Shown here in pieces: positions 45,852 to 58,213 of a stretch of 64,000 nt of DNA. Both the position numbers and the translations under genes were made by a program. A model generated the notes under the pieces. The model saw only the letters and a program-made list of their open reading frames with translations, ran no database searches and was not told where the DNA came from. The stretch spans positions 31,854,636 through 31,918,635 of the forward strand of contig NC_056002.1 of assembly GCF_018446385.1 (NCBI RefSeq), written 5' to 3'. The number at the start of each line of letters is the position of its first letter. Positions within the stretch are counted from its first letter, which is position 1. The DNA is from Zingiber officinale. Its lineage: Eukaryota > Streptophyta > Magnoliopsida > Zingiberales > Zingiberaceae.

Positions 45852-46088
45852 TGTTGACGATAGAATTTATACACTTTATTAATGAAAATATGTGGTATAT
45901 AAATACTATTACAAGTGAAAAATAGGAAAACATATAAAATACTAGAAAATAAATAAATATTTCCTAAAAATAATTATTCTCTAATAATTAGGAAACAAAT
46001 AAATATTTCCTAATAATAATTATTTCCTAATAACTAGGAAATAAATAAGCATTTACTAATAATAATTATTTCCTAATAGTGGCTTACA
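45852..46088 (-). repeat. LTR of copia D (237 bp)
   Basis: It runs from TGTTGACGATAG to GTGGCTTACA on the + strand. Two to three internal repeats of taaataaatatttcctaa...ttatt are visible. It interrupts gypsy C gag at 46089. Confidence 0.8.
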
Positions 46089-46450
46089 GCCTTTGGATAG
46101 TTTTTCATCTAGTACCTTTTGAGAGAAAGACATGCTGAGTTGTTCATGCATTGCACAAAAGATTAGGGCTTTCCCTTTCCTGGGGTCTCTTGAAAGTGTG
46201 TTGTCGGCTGAGGAATACTATGATTGCGTGATCTTGGTGCAATCTTCCCTCAGCGTTCGATAAAGTGTCCGAGAAAAATCGTATGGTTTCTTCCTCTTAG
46301 ACCCTCTCTCCGAGGTAGGGGGCCCTTCCTGAGGCCGCGGGAGCTCGGCGGGGGTGAGAATCCCCTGTTCTTCTTTTCGATGCAGCTCATACTTTAGTAG
46401 CCTTAAAAAGCGCATACTCCTCCGGTGTCATGGCGATGTTAATTTTATCA
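46089..46450 (-). pseudogene. Gypsy C gag N-terminal fragment
   Basis: Minus-strand frames include MTPEEYALFKATKV near 46430 followed by a stop, a charged stretch with RRPQEGPPTSERGSK in another frame, and DPRKGKALIFCAMHEQLSMSFSQKVLDEKL down to about 46095. The last part resembles the segment KGKAPR...FSEEILNDPLPKHY of gypsy B gag. The reading is broken by a stop and frameshifts. Confidence 0.65.
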
Positions 46451-46492
46451 GTATTCTCCATCTTCACGTCCCGGAACATGCTGAGAAGAGCT

Positions 46493-46509
46493 TCCCATAG
46501 ATGTTGTCA
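46493..46509 (-). other. Primer-binding-like site of gypsy C
   Basis: Read on the minus strand it is TGACAACATCTATGGGA, sharing the CATCTATGGGA half with the site of gypsy B and lying next to the LTR end at 46514. Confidence 0.55.
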
Positions 46510-46513
46510 AATT

Positions 46514-47689
46514 TGATTCCGTCCAGAAGTTGAGTCAGATGGGGGTATCGATGACGAGGCGATAGCGTTGACAAAAGGAGGACCTATGCACACCACAGAC
46601 CAATCACACAGGAGTGTTAGCACCCAAAATCAGGGAAGAGCTCATTGGCGAAGGCTCTCTGATGCTCAAGTCAGATTGAGAGCCTCATGAATTGTAAGAA
46701 TGAAGTAGATACGTATGTGTGTGTACCTGGCCAAAGGGAAGGACCTCTCTTTTTATACTACATTTTCTAACCTCCGTAATGATGAGGGATTAGAGAATAT
46801 TGGATGTTAGAGTATACTGGGTGGTGGATGAAGTACGATAAACTCTCATTGGGTAGAGGAAGGTTTCGTGTGGTGCAGGTGGCATGGTATCAGAATATTC
46901 CCTGACGCATAACCGTTATTCTCTAGCGAGTGGTTACGATTCTTTGACAACATTGTCACCGACCTATGGTCAGAACAGTGTTAGGGCCGCCCGGGAGTTT
47001 AGGAAGCTTCATCTAGGAACAAAGGACAACTTTGAGAACCTCTGGCTGAGTAACTAGCCGGACGTTAGTTAGGGCCATATCCATGAGCAAGGGGAGGGGA
47101 CTGCACCCTAAAGATCGATCGGCTAAGAAGTCGACCGAGTATTTTTGCTAGGGCGGTGCCCGGGAGTGGATAAGGGGACTAAGCTCTAAATGCTCAATCG
47201 GTTGAGAAGACGGTTGAGACTTTTAACTGGGACAGTGCCCAGGAGTAGATAAGGAGCTTGAGCCCTGAAGGTCCATCTTGATGAGAGCCGGCTGGGAGTT
47301 TTGACTATGACGGTGCCCAGGAATGGATAAGGGGGCTAAGCTCTAAAGGCTCGACCGGCTAAAAAGTCGACTAGGACTTTTGACTGGGATGATGCCCGGG
47401 AGTAGATAAGAGGCTTGAGCACTGAAGGTCTAACTTGATGAGAAGCCGACCGGGAGTTTTGACTGGAACGATGCCCAAGAATGGATGAGGGGATTAAGCC
47501 CTGAAGGTCTGGCCTGATGAGAAGCCAGCCATAAGTTTTGACTGAGACAGTGCCTAGGAATGGATGAGGGGATTGAGCCCTGGTCCGACCCGCTGAGAAG
47601 CCGGTCGGGGGTGGGCCTTGAGACCTCTTATGTGGCTCGTTGATGCGGCCCTTGAAAGACTCTCCGGTCTTAGTTGCCACCCCTGAAGG
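46514..47689 (-). repeat. LTR of gypsy C with 79-bp tandem repeats
   Basis: The LTR end (GGACGGAATCA on the minus strand) is at 46514. A TATAAAAA box lies at 46757-46750 in the same orientation. The upstream part carries a tandem array at 47060-47640. The outer limit is uncertain because the sequence passes directly into an old copia LTR fragment near 47690. Confidence 0.65.
47060..47640. repeat. 79-bp tandem repeat array
   Basis: The core gtgcccgggagtggataagg recurs with its tgcc at 47157, 47236, 47314, 47393, 47472 and 47551, a period of 78-79 bp and about seven diverged copies. Units include ttttgactgg and cctgaaggtc. The array is in the U3 side of gypsy C and is unrelated in sequence to the 64-bp array at 1-348. 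Confidence 0.9.
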
Positions 47690-48135
47690 CGTTGAAATTC
47701 CGTTATGTTTCAGTTTCCTTGTACAAAAATTGTACAAGTACAGAACTTTTCCTAACAACCCGCATGTTCGATCAGACATGTGTTTGATCAATCAAGCAAG
47801 TTCTTGACGGATCAAAGCACACCTTGATCGAAATATAAGATCGCTGGCTTCTTGTGTTGGTATTCAGAATCGATACAAAGAAAACTAAACTAATTATGCA
47901 GCGGAATCAAAGAACTAGTTGTACCTTTCCTTTGTAGACAAAAACCTCTTGATCTTCTGCTGTTTTCCTCTCCTTTTCCTGGACATCATGTGGGCGACAA
48001 TCTACCAAGACAACAAACATCCTTCCCTCTTTGGATCCAAAACCGCCGACCACCAAGTGAGCTCTAGGATGGGGCGCCTTCTCCTCTTCTTCCTCTTCTT
48101 CAAGCCGCCGGCCACCAAGGAAAGCAAGAGGAGGC
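47690..48135 (-). repeat. Old fragment of copia A-family LTR
   Basis: The near-palindrome tgtacaaaaattgtacaag (47719-47737), cttttcctaacaacc, the segment ctcttgatcttctgc and catcatgtgggcgac (near 47986) correspond in order to 24110-24705 and 58840-59410. Much of the LTR is missing. It is a truncated, diverged copy. Confidence 0.8.
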
Positions 48136-50170
48136 GCCGATCTTCTGAGATTCGCAAAGTAATTAAATTGGTTGGGTCAATAAAAAAAAATTTGGTTGAT
48201 GATTCCAACTCTGAAATCTCGTGTGTGAAATGCCGATCTTCTATGAGATTGGCAAAGAGACCTGTAAATCATGTAACTAGTCCAAGACATCAGGTAACTC
48301 CTTCAACATACTGTTGTCAAAAACACACTTGGGATGCCGTCATTTTTTCATTAATCTTTTTTACAAAGTAGTTAAACTTTGCATTAGTGTCACATGGTGC
48401 TCAGTAGAAGGTTAAACATTGGTATCTATATATTTGTACCAAATTTTTGGAGTGAGATTCTTAGGTTTCAAATAAACATTTTGAAGGAGATGATGCTATC
48501 CAATTGTGCTCCTTAAACCTTTTATTGTGATTGATCGATAAAGTAAAGTCCAAACGCTTTAACTTATTTGTTGTTGTCTTTAAACACGCACCTTAAAGAT
48601 AATTGTTGATTGATCAATAATTGTTATCCAATTCAATGTTTTTTCTTAATAAAAATTATTTTGGTTTAGTCGATTTGGTATGGATTATGAAATTCAAAAT
48701 TCAATTGAATATATTAAATTTAACTGGATTTATTTTTTTTTAAAAAAATGAATAATTGGCAATCGACTAATGGTTATGATATATCAATTGTTAGCGAGAG
48801 CGCTGGGGCGAATAAATCGTTTTTTTACCACCATGATATATCAATTGATGGCCCAAGTCTATGACAATTCAAAAGACATGTAGTTGAGTAGTGAGTTTAT
48901 AAATTGAGCATGAATCGATTTGATAGTAGATTATAACGAAAGTGTTGGGTAAATTATCATTAATTTTTTTTTAAAAAAATTGATTGATTAATTTTGGTTG
49001 TTTTCATTTATGAAAAAAAAAACAGTTAAACTAGTTGGGTCAATTTAATTTTAATCAAATGCTCGATTTAAATTGTGATTCATAGATAAAGTAAAATTCA
49101 AAAGCAGACTTATTTTCCTCCTTTTGGATACTCTTGGGCACTCATAGTGTTTCAATTATCTTTTAATTTATTTTGATGATTGATAATTTTTTTTTTTATA
49201 GAATCTAATTTATTATTTAAATTTGTACTTTGCAAATATTAATTACTTTTTTACTATTTATAAAATAGGTAAATTTGCACGGATCTACCGAAAACTAAGC
49301 ACACGGAACTAAACAAATTTATGAGTGTGTCGAGAAACGAGTTTCATAACCTTTTTCCCATACGTTTCCCCTTGTCTTCCTTTTGCCCCTCTCCTTCTAA
49401 CTTGTTGGCGGTAAAGGAAAAATACTAACGACGACCAGAGATGACAATGGGCTACGAACACAAGTGCAAATTGTGCAACATAAGCTCATTTTTGCAAAAT
49501 AAACATAATTATTTTTTATTATAACAAAATTTTTCCTATCCAAATAAGAATATTTTGAAGGTAAGAGATTTAATCTCTTAAAAGCTTCAGTTAGATCATG
49601 ATAAATTAAATTTGAAAGTTCTACTGGATTAATTCAATTTTTTAAAGTACGATTTCATTTTTAAATTCCAGAAATTGATTAAATTGAAATATTAGTTGAC
49701 TGGTATATTATATAATTAGTCAATTGAAACAGATATGTCTAATTTAACCCTTCAATCTTGGTAGATCGATTGATAATATAATCAGTTAAATGATAATAAA
49801 AATCTGATTAATTCAATGATTATTCAATTTTATATCAAATTATTCAATTGATATTTATTTGATTTGTTAAATTTTTTTGTCAAAGTTCAGTCTTAATGTA
49901 AAAAATATTTTTGGATGGTTAGATTTTGAGCCGATTGAGCGTATGTCGGAATTATATGGACCGATTTGAATGGATTGCCCATTTACGGCCCAACTATTCA
50001 AACGCATCCCCGTCCTGCCTCTGTTTCACGACGCGAATTGGTACGCGACTGCCTTTCCTGATGACCTGGCCGCAGCCGACGGGTGAGTGGCGAAGCCATG
50101 CGTGTCATCGTGTCTTAAGTCGTCGTATTCATCGGGACGCGATGCGTTCGTCGTGTCTTCGACTCATTGA
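48136..50170. other. AT-rich intergenic region upstream of SEC24
   Basis: I see no gene or intact repeat. A 25-bp segment (gccgatcttctgagattcgcaaag) near 48136 is repeated with changes near 48230. From about 49960 base composition becomes GC-richer towards the SEC24 transcript, with ggcccaac at 49988. That composition would suit a promoter, but no TATA box stands out. Confidence 0.55.
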
Positions 50171-50268
50171 CATCTCCCCCCTCGCCCTTCCTCATCGCCT
50201 CGTCTCGTCTCGTCTCCGCCCCCCGCCTCGCTTCCTCCCCTGTGCCGTGCTCCGCCAAGTTCCAGAAG
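50171..50268 (+). other. Probable 5' non-coding exon of SEC24
   Basis: A pyrimidine- and C-rich leader ends in ccagaag|gtacac, a fair 5' splice site at 50269. The gene's first coding exon starts 1.1 kb later with an in-frame ATG and only a short upstream untranslated part (after a possible acceptor cag near 51360). A second non-coding exon ending at gctcgaag|gtattc (50525) is also possible. The exact start of transcription cannot be read from sequence. Confidence 0.4.
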
Positions 50269-51410
50269 GTACACTCTAGAACACGATTCCATCGAAAAAA
50301 AATTTCAATTCGAGTTTCTTCCTCCGTGAATCCGTCATTTAATTCCGTCGGCACCGTAATAAGGGAGGCGTTTGGCTTCGTTTCCTGAATTATAGCTATG
50401 AATTTGTTGGGTTGATCACAAGACGGCGGAACTTGTTGATCCAATCCGGCACCCTGCGAGCGGGACGTGATCCATTTTTTGAGACCCCTGCGGCTGGGGG
50501 CGTTGGCGAACGGCGACGCTCGAAGGTATTCGTTCCTTCTTCCTGCGCTTCTCTTGGACGGATAGGGTTTCTTCATGTGTTTTCTATTGATGTATTTCCT
50601 CGCCAGATCGGCTTCTCGAATCTGTTCTTTCAGGATGATTTTTTCTGCGGATTGTGTTTTGTAGATCTGTGTAGTTTTCAACCATCTGTATGGTTTGTGA
50701 TCGTCAATAAGATATGGATCCGCGTAGCTTGATATTGTCAATGGGATCGATGCACTTGTATGCTGTGCTGTTCTATGTTTCTTCGCTTCAGATAGCTAGT
50801 ATTGTCTTCATGGGATAATGTTTACTCAAGCCTTTCGAGATTTGTGTGCCACATGGGGTTTATTTATGACTGAAATGCCAACATAGCTGCATCATGCTGG
50901 GCATTCTTGGTCCTTAGTAGTAGGAAGCAATGGGTAATTCGCCTGTATTATTCTCTGGAAATTTTATTCCAGATTCCATGTTTAAGTATCCTTACTTTTG
51001 TTTCTTGTAGTGAGTTTGCTGATGCAGTTGGACTGCCAAGTTGTTGCATATTGCATAACTACGTATGCAGTATCCGAGTGCATTTGCTGACTACAGGCTT
51101 GCTCTTCAATTGTGGCTTTATTAGTTCTTTTCTCATTTGGATTTGCCGCTATGGAGTATTTTAGTGGAGATTTAGATCCTATTTATTATCTTTAAACTTG
51201 CTGTTATGCTTTGGAATTTGGAAGATTATTGACATTTGTCCAGAAGTTAGTGGCGATTTTTATCTGAATCATGTATAAGCATAAGCTTAGATTGACATTT
51301 TTAGAAAATTGTTTGACTATTTATCAATTATAAGATTTGGTGTAATGCAATATGAATCAGCAGGCATTGCCACTCAAGTAACTGGAAGCAGTATCTAACA
51401 ACCACTAGGG

Positions 51411-54400
51411 ATGGAACAAACAACTGTTCCAGGAAGACCCACCTCATCCTTTCCGACTGCTCCGCAATTTTCGTCACCTTTCAGATCCTCAGGTCCTATT
51501 GTTGGCTTGGATGGATCTGTTCCTTCTCGAGCTCCTACCCCTATTGCCTCTTCAGGCCCTGTAGCTGACTTTGGGTCATCAGTTACTCCACAAACTACAT
51601 CACCATTTTTCTCCTCTGGTCCTCCTATTGGCATGCAACCATCTCACTTCAGAGTGCCACCACCATCCATTAGGTCAAACGGCCCTTCTGGCCCTCCATC
51701 TTATCCAGCACAGGATGTCAGTTCTTATCAGCAAATGCAAGCCCCGAGATATTATCCAGTTGCTCAACCTTCAGCTCCCTTGGGTTCTTCACCTTTTATC
51801 CATCAGCCACGTGGGCCACCGCCTACGGGATCTTTTCAGCCTCTATCTCAAACTCCTGCAGTTTCAATGGGCCCCATGCAAAGTTCATCGCAAATGGTAC
51901 CAAGAAGTAATGTGCCCCAACTGTCAGAGCCATCATTTACTACAACTAAAATACCATCTCAACCACCTTTGCATGCATATTCGAATGTACCTCCAAGACC
52001 TAGCATGCCTTCATTTCAACCAGATACACAGTTTCATGCTTCTAGGCCAGTTTCACAACCGCCAATGCAGGGTGTTCCGCCTGCCCATGTTCCTGCCACA
52101 CATCCATCTTATTATTCTCACCAAAGTATTGTGCCTCCACCACCTCCTGTTGGAGGTTCATTGGGTTATAGTTCAAGGGATCAGCTGCAGCATCCTATGA
52201 CAGCACCTCCTATTGGAGGTGTTCAAGGTCTAGTTGAAGAATTTCAGTCATTATCTATTGGGTCAGTTCCTGGGTCTCTCAATCCTGGAGTTGATACAAA
52301 CTTGCTTCCAAGGCCACTAAGTGGAGATGAAGTTTCAACTAAAATTCCTGAGATATACCCTATGAATTGCCATCCGAGATTCTTCAGGCTGACCACTCAT
52401 GCATTACCAAATTCTCAGTCATTGTTTTCTAGGTGGCATTTGCCTCTTGGAGCAGTTGTTCATCCACTAGCTGAAACTCCTGATGGGGTAAAATTATATT
52501 TTGTGCTTATTGTTTAAGTCGATGCCTTCTCATACCTTGCAAGCATCATATCGACTATTTTCATTCAGGAAGAAGTACCAGTCATCAATTTTGGGCCAGT
52601 GGGCATCATTCGCTGCCGAAGGTGCCGTACATATGTAAATCCCTATGTAACATTCACAGATGTTGGAAGGAAGTGGAGGTGCAACCTCTGTTCTTTGCTC
52701 AATGATGGTATGTAAACCATAATATTTTTTACATTCTCATTATGTCCGCTCTGGCATTGTTATACATGTTTTTTTCCAAATAATATTTATTCTGTGTTGC
52801 TAATCTACACTTATATTTCATGCACGACTGACACTTATGAGATAACCATTGCCTTAAATCGCATTCACATGACCATTCCTTGAAAAGTGATGTAGGTTAT
52901 CCATTAGCCTAACAATACTACAACCTGAAATATCATGGATCGCCTGATTATCAAATGTCATGGAGTTTAGTTTCAATCCTTCTGTAGGACAGTACAATAA
53001 TGCTGAACTTATATTGTCTACTTATCAGCTCTAACATTTATTCTCTAAGTGAACATGACCTAGCTTAACTACTTGATCTACCTGAGAACCAGGGGATGTT
53101 TATGCTGCAACAAATATGGAATCACATTAACCCTAAAATGACTCAGCTGAAAGAAGTTACGAAGGTATAGATACCCTGTGTACAGTGATATGTATATTTT
53201 GATGAGATCAAATTCCTATGTCCATTATGGACATGCCATTATCTTGGAACATAAAAATGACTGTAGCCAGACTTATATAACACTGAAATATAACGTACTA
53301 GCATGGACACTATTTTTATTACATGAAATTTTATTAGAATGGTGTAAGACAACATGGCAGCTTTTCTTTACTTTTTGTCTTTGAAGCTGGAATAAGCCCT
53401 TAATTATGAGTATCTCTCTGATCAGTGCCCATGGAATATTATTGTGCCCTGGATGCCAATGGCAGAAGATGTGATATTGACCAAAGACCAGAGCTATGCA
53501 AAGGTAGTGTAGACTTTGTTGCTTCAACAGAGTACATGGTTCGACCACCCATGCCACCTCTATACTTTTTCCTCATTGATGTGTCAGTATCTGCTGTTCG
53601 TTCTGGTTTACTCGAGGTAATCTATTTGGAAGATAGTTCAGTTTCCAAAATTCATTTCAAGTTCATATATGTTAGCAGTTTTTTTACTTAATATTTGATA
53701 TGGACCATGGAATTCAGTTTTTTTTTTTTTAAATGGTTTACAGATTGTTGCAAAGACCATCAAGTCCTGCCTTGATGATTTACCTGGATTTCCTAGGACA
53801 CAAATTGGCTTTATAACATTTGACAGCACATTGCATTTCCACAATCTGAAGGTAAGTAGTGTTGATTTAAAAAGCTATGTCGTGTAATAAATATTTGTAA
53901 TATATACCCCTGTTATTCATCTTTTTCCTGATACCATTGCTTGCATGGTAAAGTAATGCTTACAATTATCAAAATTATTACTGATTAATCTTTTCTTTCC
54001 CCAGTCTTCCTTAACTCAGCCTCAAATGTTGGTGGTAGCTGATCTGGATGATATATTTTTGCCATTGCCTGATGATCTTCTCGTTAACTTATCTGAATCT
54101 AGGCATGTAGTTGAAGCATTCCTTGATAGCCTGCCGGTTATGTTCCAGGGCTCTGCTAATGTAGAATCAGCCCTTGGGCCTGCTCTTAAAGCATCATTGA
54201 TGGTTATGGTAAATTGTCTTTCATCTTATTGGTTCCTGTTTGTTGAGTTTAATGTTCATTTACATGTTTTTCCCTTTTCTGATAGAGTCAACTTGGAGGG
54301 AAGTTGCTCATATTTCAGAGTACTTTGCCATCTCTTGGTGTTGGCCGGTTAAGACTTCGTGGAGATGATCTTCGTGTTTATGGGACTGACAAAGAACATC

Positions 54401-57400
54401 CTTTAAGACTACCTGAAGATTCATTTTATAAGCAGATGGCTGCTGAGCTTACAAAGAACCAGATTGCTGTGGACATATATGCTTTCAGTGAGAAGTACAC
54501 AGATATTGCTTCTTTAGGTGACATTCCAAAACTCTTCCAGCCGCTGTATAAGCAGATGCCATTCCACTTGTCTTTATGTGTTTTTCTTGTTTTTGCAGGA
54601 TCTCTGGCGAAGTATACTGGTGGCCAGGTATATCATTATCCATCATTTCAGGTCGCTCTTCACCGTGAGAAACTTAGCTATGAGTTGGGTAGGAATCTTA
54701 GAAGGGAGACTGCCTGGGAATCTGTGATGCGTATAAGATGTGGCAAAGGTCACTAATAAAACTATTTTCCTTCTGTAGTTTCTTTTTTCAAGATAATGTG
54801 AACAAGCATTTGATTTTCTAAGCATTTTTTTTTTGTGTATGTGCTTGTTTTTTAGGTGTCCGCTTTACAAGTTACCATGGACACTTTATGTTACGATCAG
54901 CTGATTTGTTAGCCCTTCCAGCTGTAGATTGTGACAAAGCCTTTGCAATGCAGTTGGCTCTGGAAGAAAACCTACTGACAACTCAGACTGTATACTTTCA
55001 AGTTGCCCTTTTGTATCCTTTTGCTATTATGAAATGCATTATTTACTACTTTTTAAGAGACCAATTGGGTGAAAATTCTAGTCAGGTATATTCAAACAAA
55101 GTGTCAAAATACTTGGTGTCTCTCTGAGTGAACAACTTAGCAAGAAAGTTTTTAGATGATAGTTCACACCATTTCTCCTGTACAAGTTTTTAGATGAAAG
55201 CATTGTTGCTGCAATTTGAATTATTCAGGTGTCAATGCTGCTACACTAAAGTTTTGTGCCTGAAACCATTGTAGCACTATCATTTCCCTCTCTTATTGGA
55301 CTATGCTTTTATATTTGACTTGCTAAAATAATAACTAAAATGCTTGCTTCATGCTAGTTGTGGATGTTAAGAAAAGCAATTCTGCTGGAAGTTTGCCTTC
55401 GCCATAAACTAGTGGCTGATCCCTGGCACAGTTTCAAACATAGTAGGGGAAGAACTCTACACGTTTACTCTTATGGTTAAAATATTCTCATATTCAAAAT
55501 TTTAGCAGGATAAGAAGAATCTGTTTTTCTTGAAAAACTACTTATTTGAAAAATTTTGCGAATATTGAAATTTCTTGTCGTCTAGAGCCATGACGAATTC
55601 TATAGTGCACTGGTAATGATAAGTGAGTCCTTAGCTGGCATAGGTATACTTCCTCATCAGGTGAGAGACGAATTAGAGTTCACACAGCAGCTGCACCAGT
55701 AGTGACTGATCTTCATGAGATGTACAATCAAGCGGACACTGGAGCGATTGTCGCTTTGTTGGGTAGGATTGGTAAGTAGAAACACTGACCTCTGTAGTTT
55801 TGGAAACTTGATGTCTAGTTTCTTATTGCCAAGAATCCTGCAGCGATTGAGAGCTCACTATCACAGAAGCTGGAGGATGCTAGACAATCAATTCATTTGA
55901 AACTCGTGAAAAGCCTTAAAGAGTATCGGAATCTCTTTGCTGTTCAGCATCGTCTGAGTGGGAGACTGATATATCCAGAATCTTTGAGATTGTTGCCGTT
56001 GTATGTATTGGCTCTTTGTAAATCTGTAGCTCTTCGTGGAGGGTATGCCGATGCTCCTCTGGATGATCGATGTGCGGCTGGTTACAATATGATGATACTG
56101 CCTGTGGCCAGGATGCTGAAACTTCTCTACCCTTCCTTGTTTAGGATCAATGAGAATCTTTTGAAGGTAATTTTATATCACTGGTTTTTTTCTTTCGCTA
56201 TTATGTACATACCTTTTATTATATCTTAAACAAAATTGTTTAAGTTCTCCTAAAGTTTAATCTACCAAATAAATAATAAAAATTTGAATGACATATTTTT
56301 TAATAATTCTCCTCATTTCATTCAATTTATTTATTTATTTTCTTTGTTTCTTCAAGGATTTTATGTACAGAATATTATGGCAAGCATCTATATTTTTAAC
56401 TTTGTATAATTCACCTACTTGCAGGATTCAAAAGAATCTGAGGAATCATTGATACAGTTACCACTGACTGCCCTAAACTTGGATCCCAAAGGCATTTACA
56501 TTTTAGATGATGGGTTCAACTTTATCATTTGGTTGGGCAGGATGCCCCAGTCTGATTTAGTGAACAATATCCTTGGAGTTGATTTTGCCAGCATCTCCGA
56601 TCTATCCAAGGTACTCCATTTAACCTTTGCTTGTGTTGTTGAACTTAAACATATATGTGTTTGGGGTCATCACCTCAAGCTATATTCCTACTTTTTGAAG
56701 TCAGCTACATAAAGAATTATATGCAATACTATATTACAAATGACATTCATATTATGTTTACATGTTTTTCTCATTCGATCATCTACTAGTGCTACGCCCA
56801 ACTCTTCTATTATAGTTTTTTTTTTATATATTTTATTTATACCTTAACCTGATCTTAACTGTCTCATCAGTGTTATTTTGACTTTCTGTGTATTATTTTC
56901 TAATTGTCTAACACTTCAATCCGTAAACTATGTCAAACTCTTCTTACCAAATTTTTCTTGCAACCTAAGGGGCTTAAGGGGCATGCAAGTATAACACAAA
57001 ATTGCACAAGCTCCTCCCTAATCAACCACCCACTCTTTATGAAATGTTCAGAGGAGTTGTGGATTTGTAATGTAGCTTACCAGCTTACGAAACTAATTCA
57101 TAAATAACATAGTCGAAGAGGAATCTCCCTCACTGTTGTGATTAAATTTTGAACTTGGAACTTGATCTTACTTAACTAAACTGGCTATTTTATTCGGTGG
57201 ACAACTTCAATGAACTATTATTTAAATTAAATGTTTTTTTGGTTTCTTCTATCCGTTATAGTCCACTCTAATAGATTGAATTGTTCAAATTATGGGAACT
57301 ATTTAGCTGTACAATCTTAATCTATTTTATTCTATGCTATCATCCATGCAACTTAATTGCTCTGGCATATCAATAGCATCTGTTGATTAAGGAATACCAT

Positions 57401-57815
57401 AGATGGAATTCGTTTTAACTCAACATTGTTCGGCTCCAACCAAGTTGGGGACACAATTTGGTCGTAACCCATGACCTCTGCTACTCGAGAAGCTCACATG
57501 ATACACTGGATAAGACACTCATTACCATATCCTTTTCTTCTTCTTTTTTTTTTTTCGTTTGTGTGACTGAGTCATTTTGTTTTGCAGGTTGTGGTTTCTG
57601 AACATGAAAACCCCATCTCAAAGAAGCTGATGAGGATATTGAACCAATTGAGAGAAAAGAACCGTTCCTCCTACCCGTCTTGTCGCCTCGTTCGACAGGG
57701 TGAGCAGCCAAGAGAGCTCTCCCTGTTCCTCACCAATCTCATTGAGGACCCAACTGCCGGGTCCAGCAGCTACGTCGACTGGATCCTTCAATTACACCGG
57801 CAAGCACAGAGCTAA
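51411..57815 (+). CDS. SEC24: Protein transport protein Sec24 (COPII coat), 12 coding exons
   Basis: Exons: 51411-52487, 52569-52707, 53426-53616, 53744-53851, 54005-54208, 54286-54517, 54599-54748, 54856-55012, 55644-55771, 55844-56166, 56425-56610 and 57588-57815. They join without a stop into 1040 residues, close to the roughly 1040 of Arabidopsis SEC24A. Residues 1 to about 300 are Pro/Ser/Gln-rich. A zinc finger follows (C375, C378, C397, C400; [11 protein letters not shown]). The trunk starts near [11 protein letters not shown] (447-459), followed by the beta-sandwich, helical and gelsolin parts, ending in [14 protein letters not shown]. Sec24 binds Sec23 and selects cargo into COPII vesicles at ER exit sites. 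All introns are GT-AG. The eighth has U12-type signals. The ATG has a G at +4 and no upstream in-frame ATG close by. It seems intact and is the only host gene here. Confidence 0.96.
55013..55643 (+). other. U12-type intron of SEC24
   Basis: The intron starts GTATCCTTTT, a full match to the U12 5' splice-site consensus GTATCCTTT. Near its end lies tccttagc (55628-55635), close to the U12 branch-point consensus TCCTTAAC, with the likely branch A about 10 nt before the AG at 55642-55643. It splits a Leu codon so that VALL is followed by YTSS. No polypyrimidine tract precedes the acceptor, as usual for U12 introns. Confidence 0.85.
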
Positions 57816-58020
57816 TAAACAAAAAAAAATGTCAGCAATTTCTCCCCTTCCCTTCTGCGTCGATCTCGGTGTGTGCTCGATCTAGCTCGACGAAGTCAAT
57901 CTTTTTGGGATAGCGAAGGCATCTTTGAACTTGAAATGAGACAATGATAGATCTTATCTCGTGTCACAACTTGGAGTCTTCTTTTCTACGTCTTGTTTCT
58001 TGTTTGAATAATTTTGTTTC
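57816..58020 (+). other. SEC24 3' untranslated region (approximate)
   Basis: After the TAA at 57813-57815 the sequence is moderately T-rich, with tttgaataatttt near 58003-58015 as a possible near-upstream polyadenylation element. The end is a guess. Confidence 0.4.
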
Positions 58021-58213
58021 ATATATATTGCGCAACCCGCGTGCTTAAACCTCTATTTATTCCTTTGTAGATTAAACATTTTCTTATAAATGTTAAATCA
58101 TGCTGCACCCGAGATTATACCCTACTCGGATCGTGTGCCTTAATAGGAAATTATTTTGCATAAAGGCCATTCAGATTAGTTTGTTCCCTTTCTCTATAGT
58201 ATCATGACTATCG

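Larger units (their letters stand above)
42086..46088 (-). mobile_element. Copia element D, truncated, hosting a CACTA transposon
   Basis: On the minus strand, an LTR (46088-45852), a Met-tRNA primer-binding site (45851-45840) and a leader (45839-45746) are followed, after a CACTA insertion, by a gag N-terminus fused to a piece of integrase (42299-42086). The 3' part is missing. The LTR starts TGTAAGCC and ends TCAACA on the minus strand. It belongs to a copia family different from copia A, with a much shorter LTR. Confidence 0.8.
46089..47689 (-). mobile_element. Ty3/gypsy element C, 5' end only
   Basis: On the minus strand the U3-rich LTR (to 46514) is followed by a primer-binding-like site (46509-46493) and gag N-terminal sequence down to 46089, where copia D enters. 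The site and the aattccgtc/ggaatca LTR end resemble those of gypsy A and B, but the LTR is otherwise different. No protease or pol part of this element is found in the window. Confidence 0.75.

Noticed and set aside
50115..50741. 208-codon minus-strand frame over the SEC24 5' region
   Set aside because: It is antisense to the probable non-coding leader of SEC24, has no recognisable domain and is best explained by GC-rich sequence.
51571..52200. 209-codon + strand frame
   Set aside because: It is a second frame of the Pro/Ser/Gln-rich first coding exon of SEC24. The 51411 frame joins the conserved exons, this one does not.
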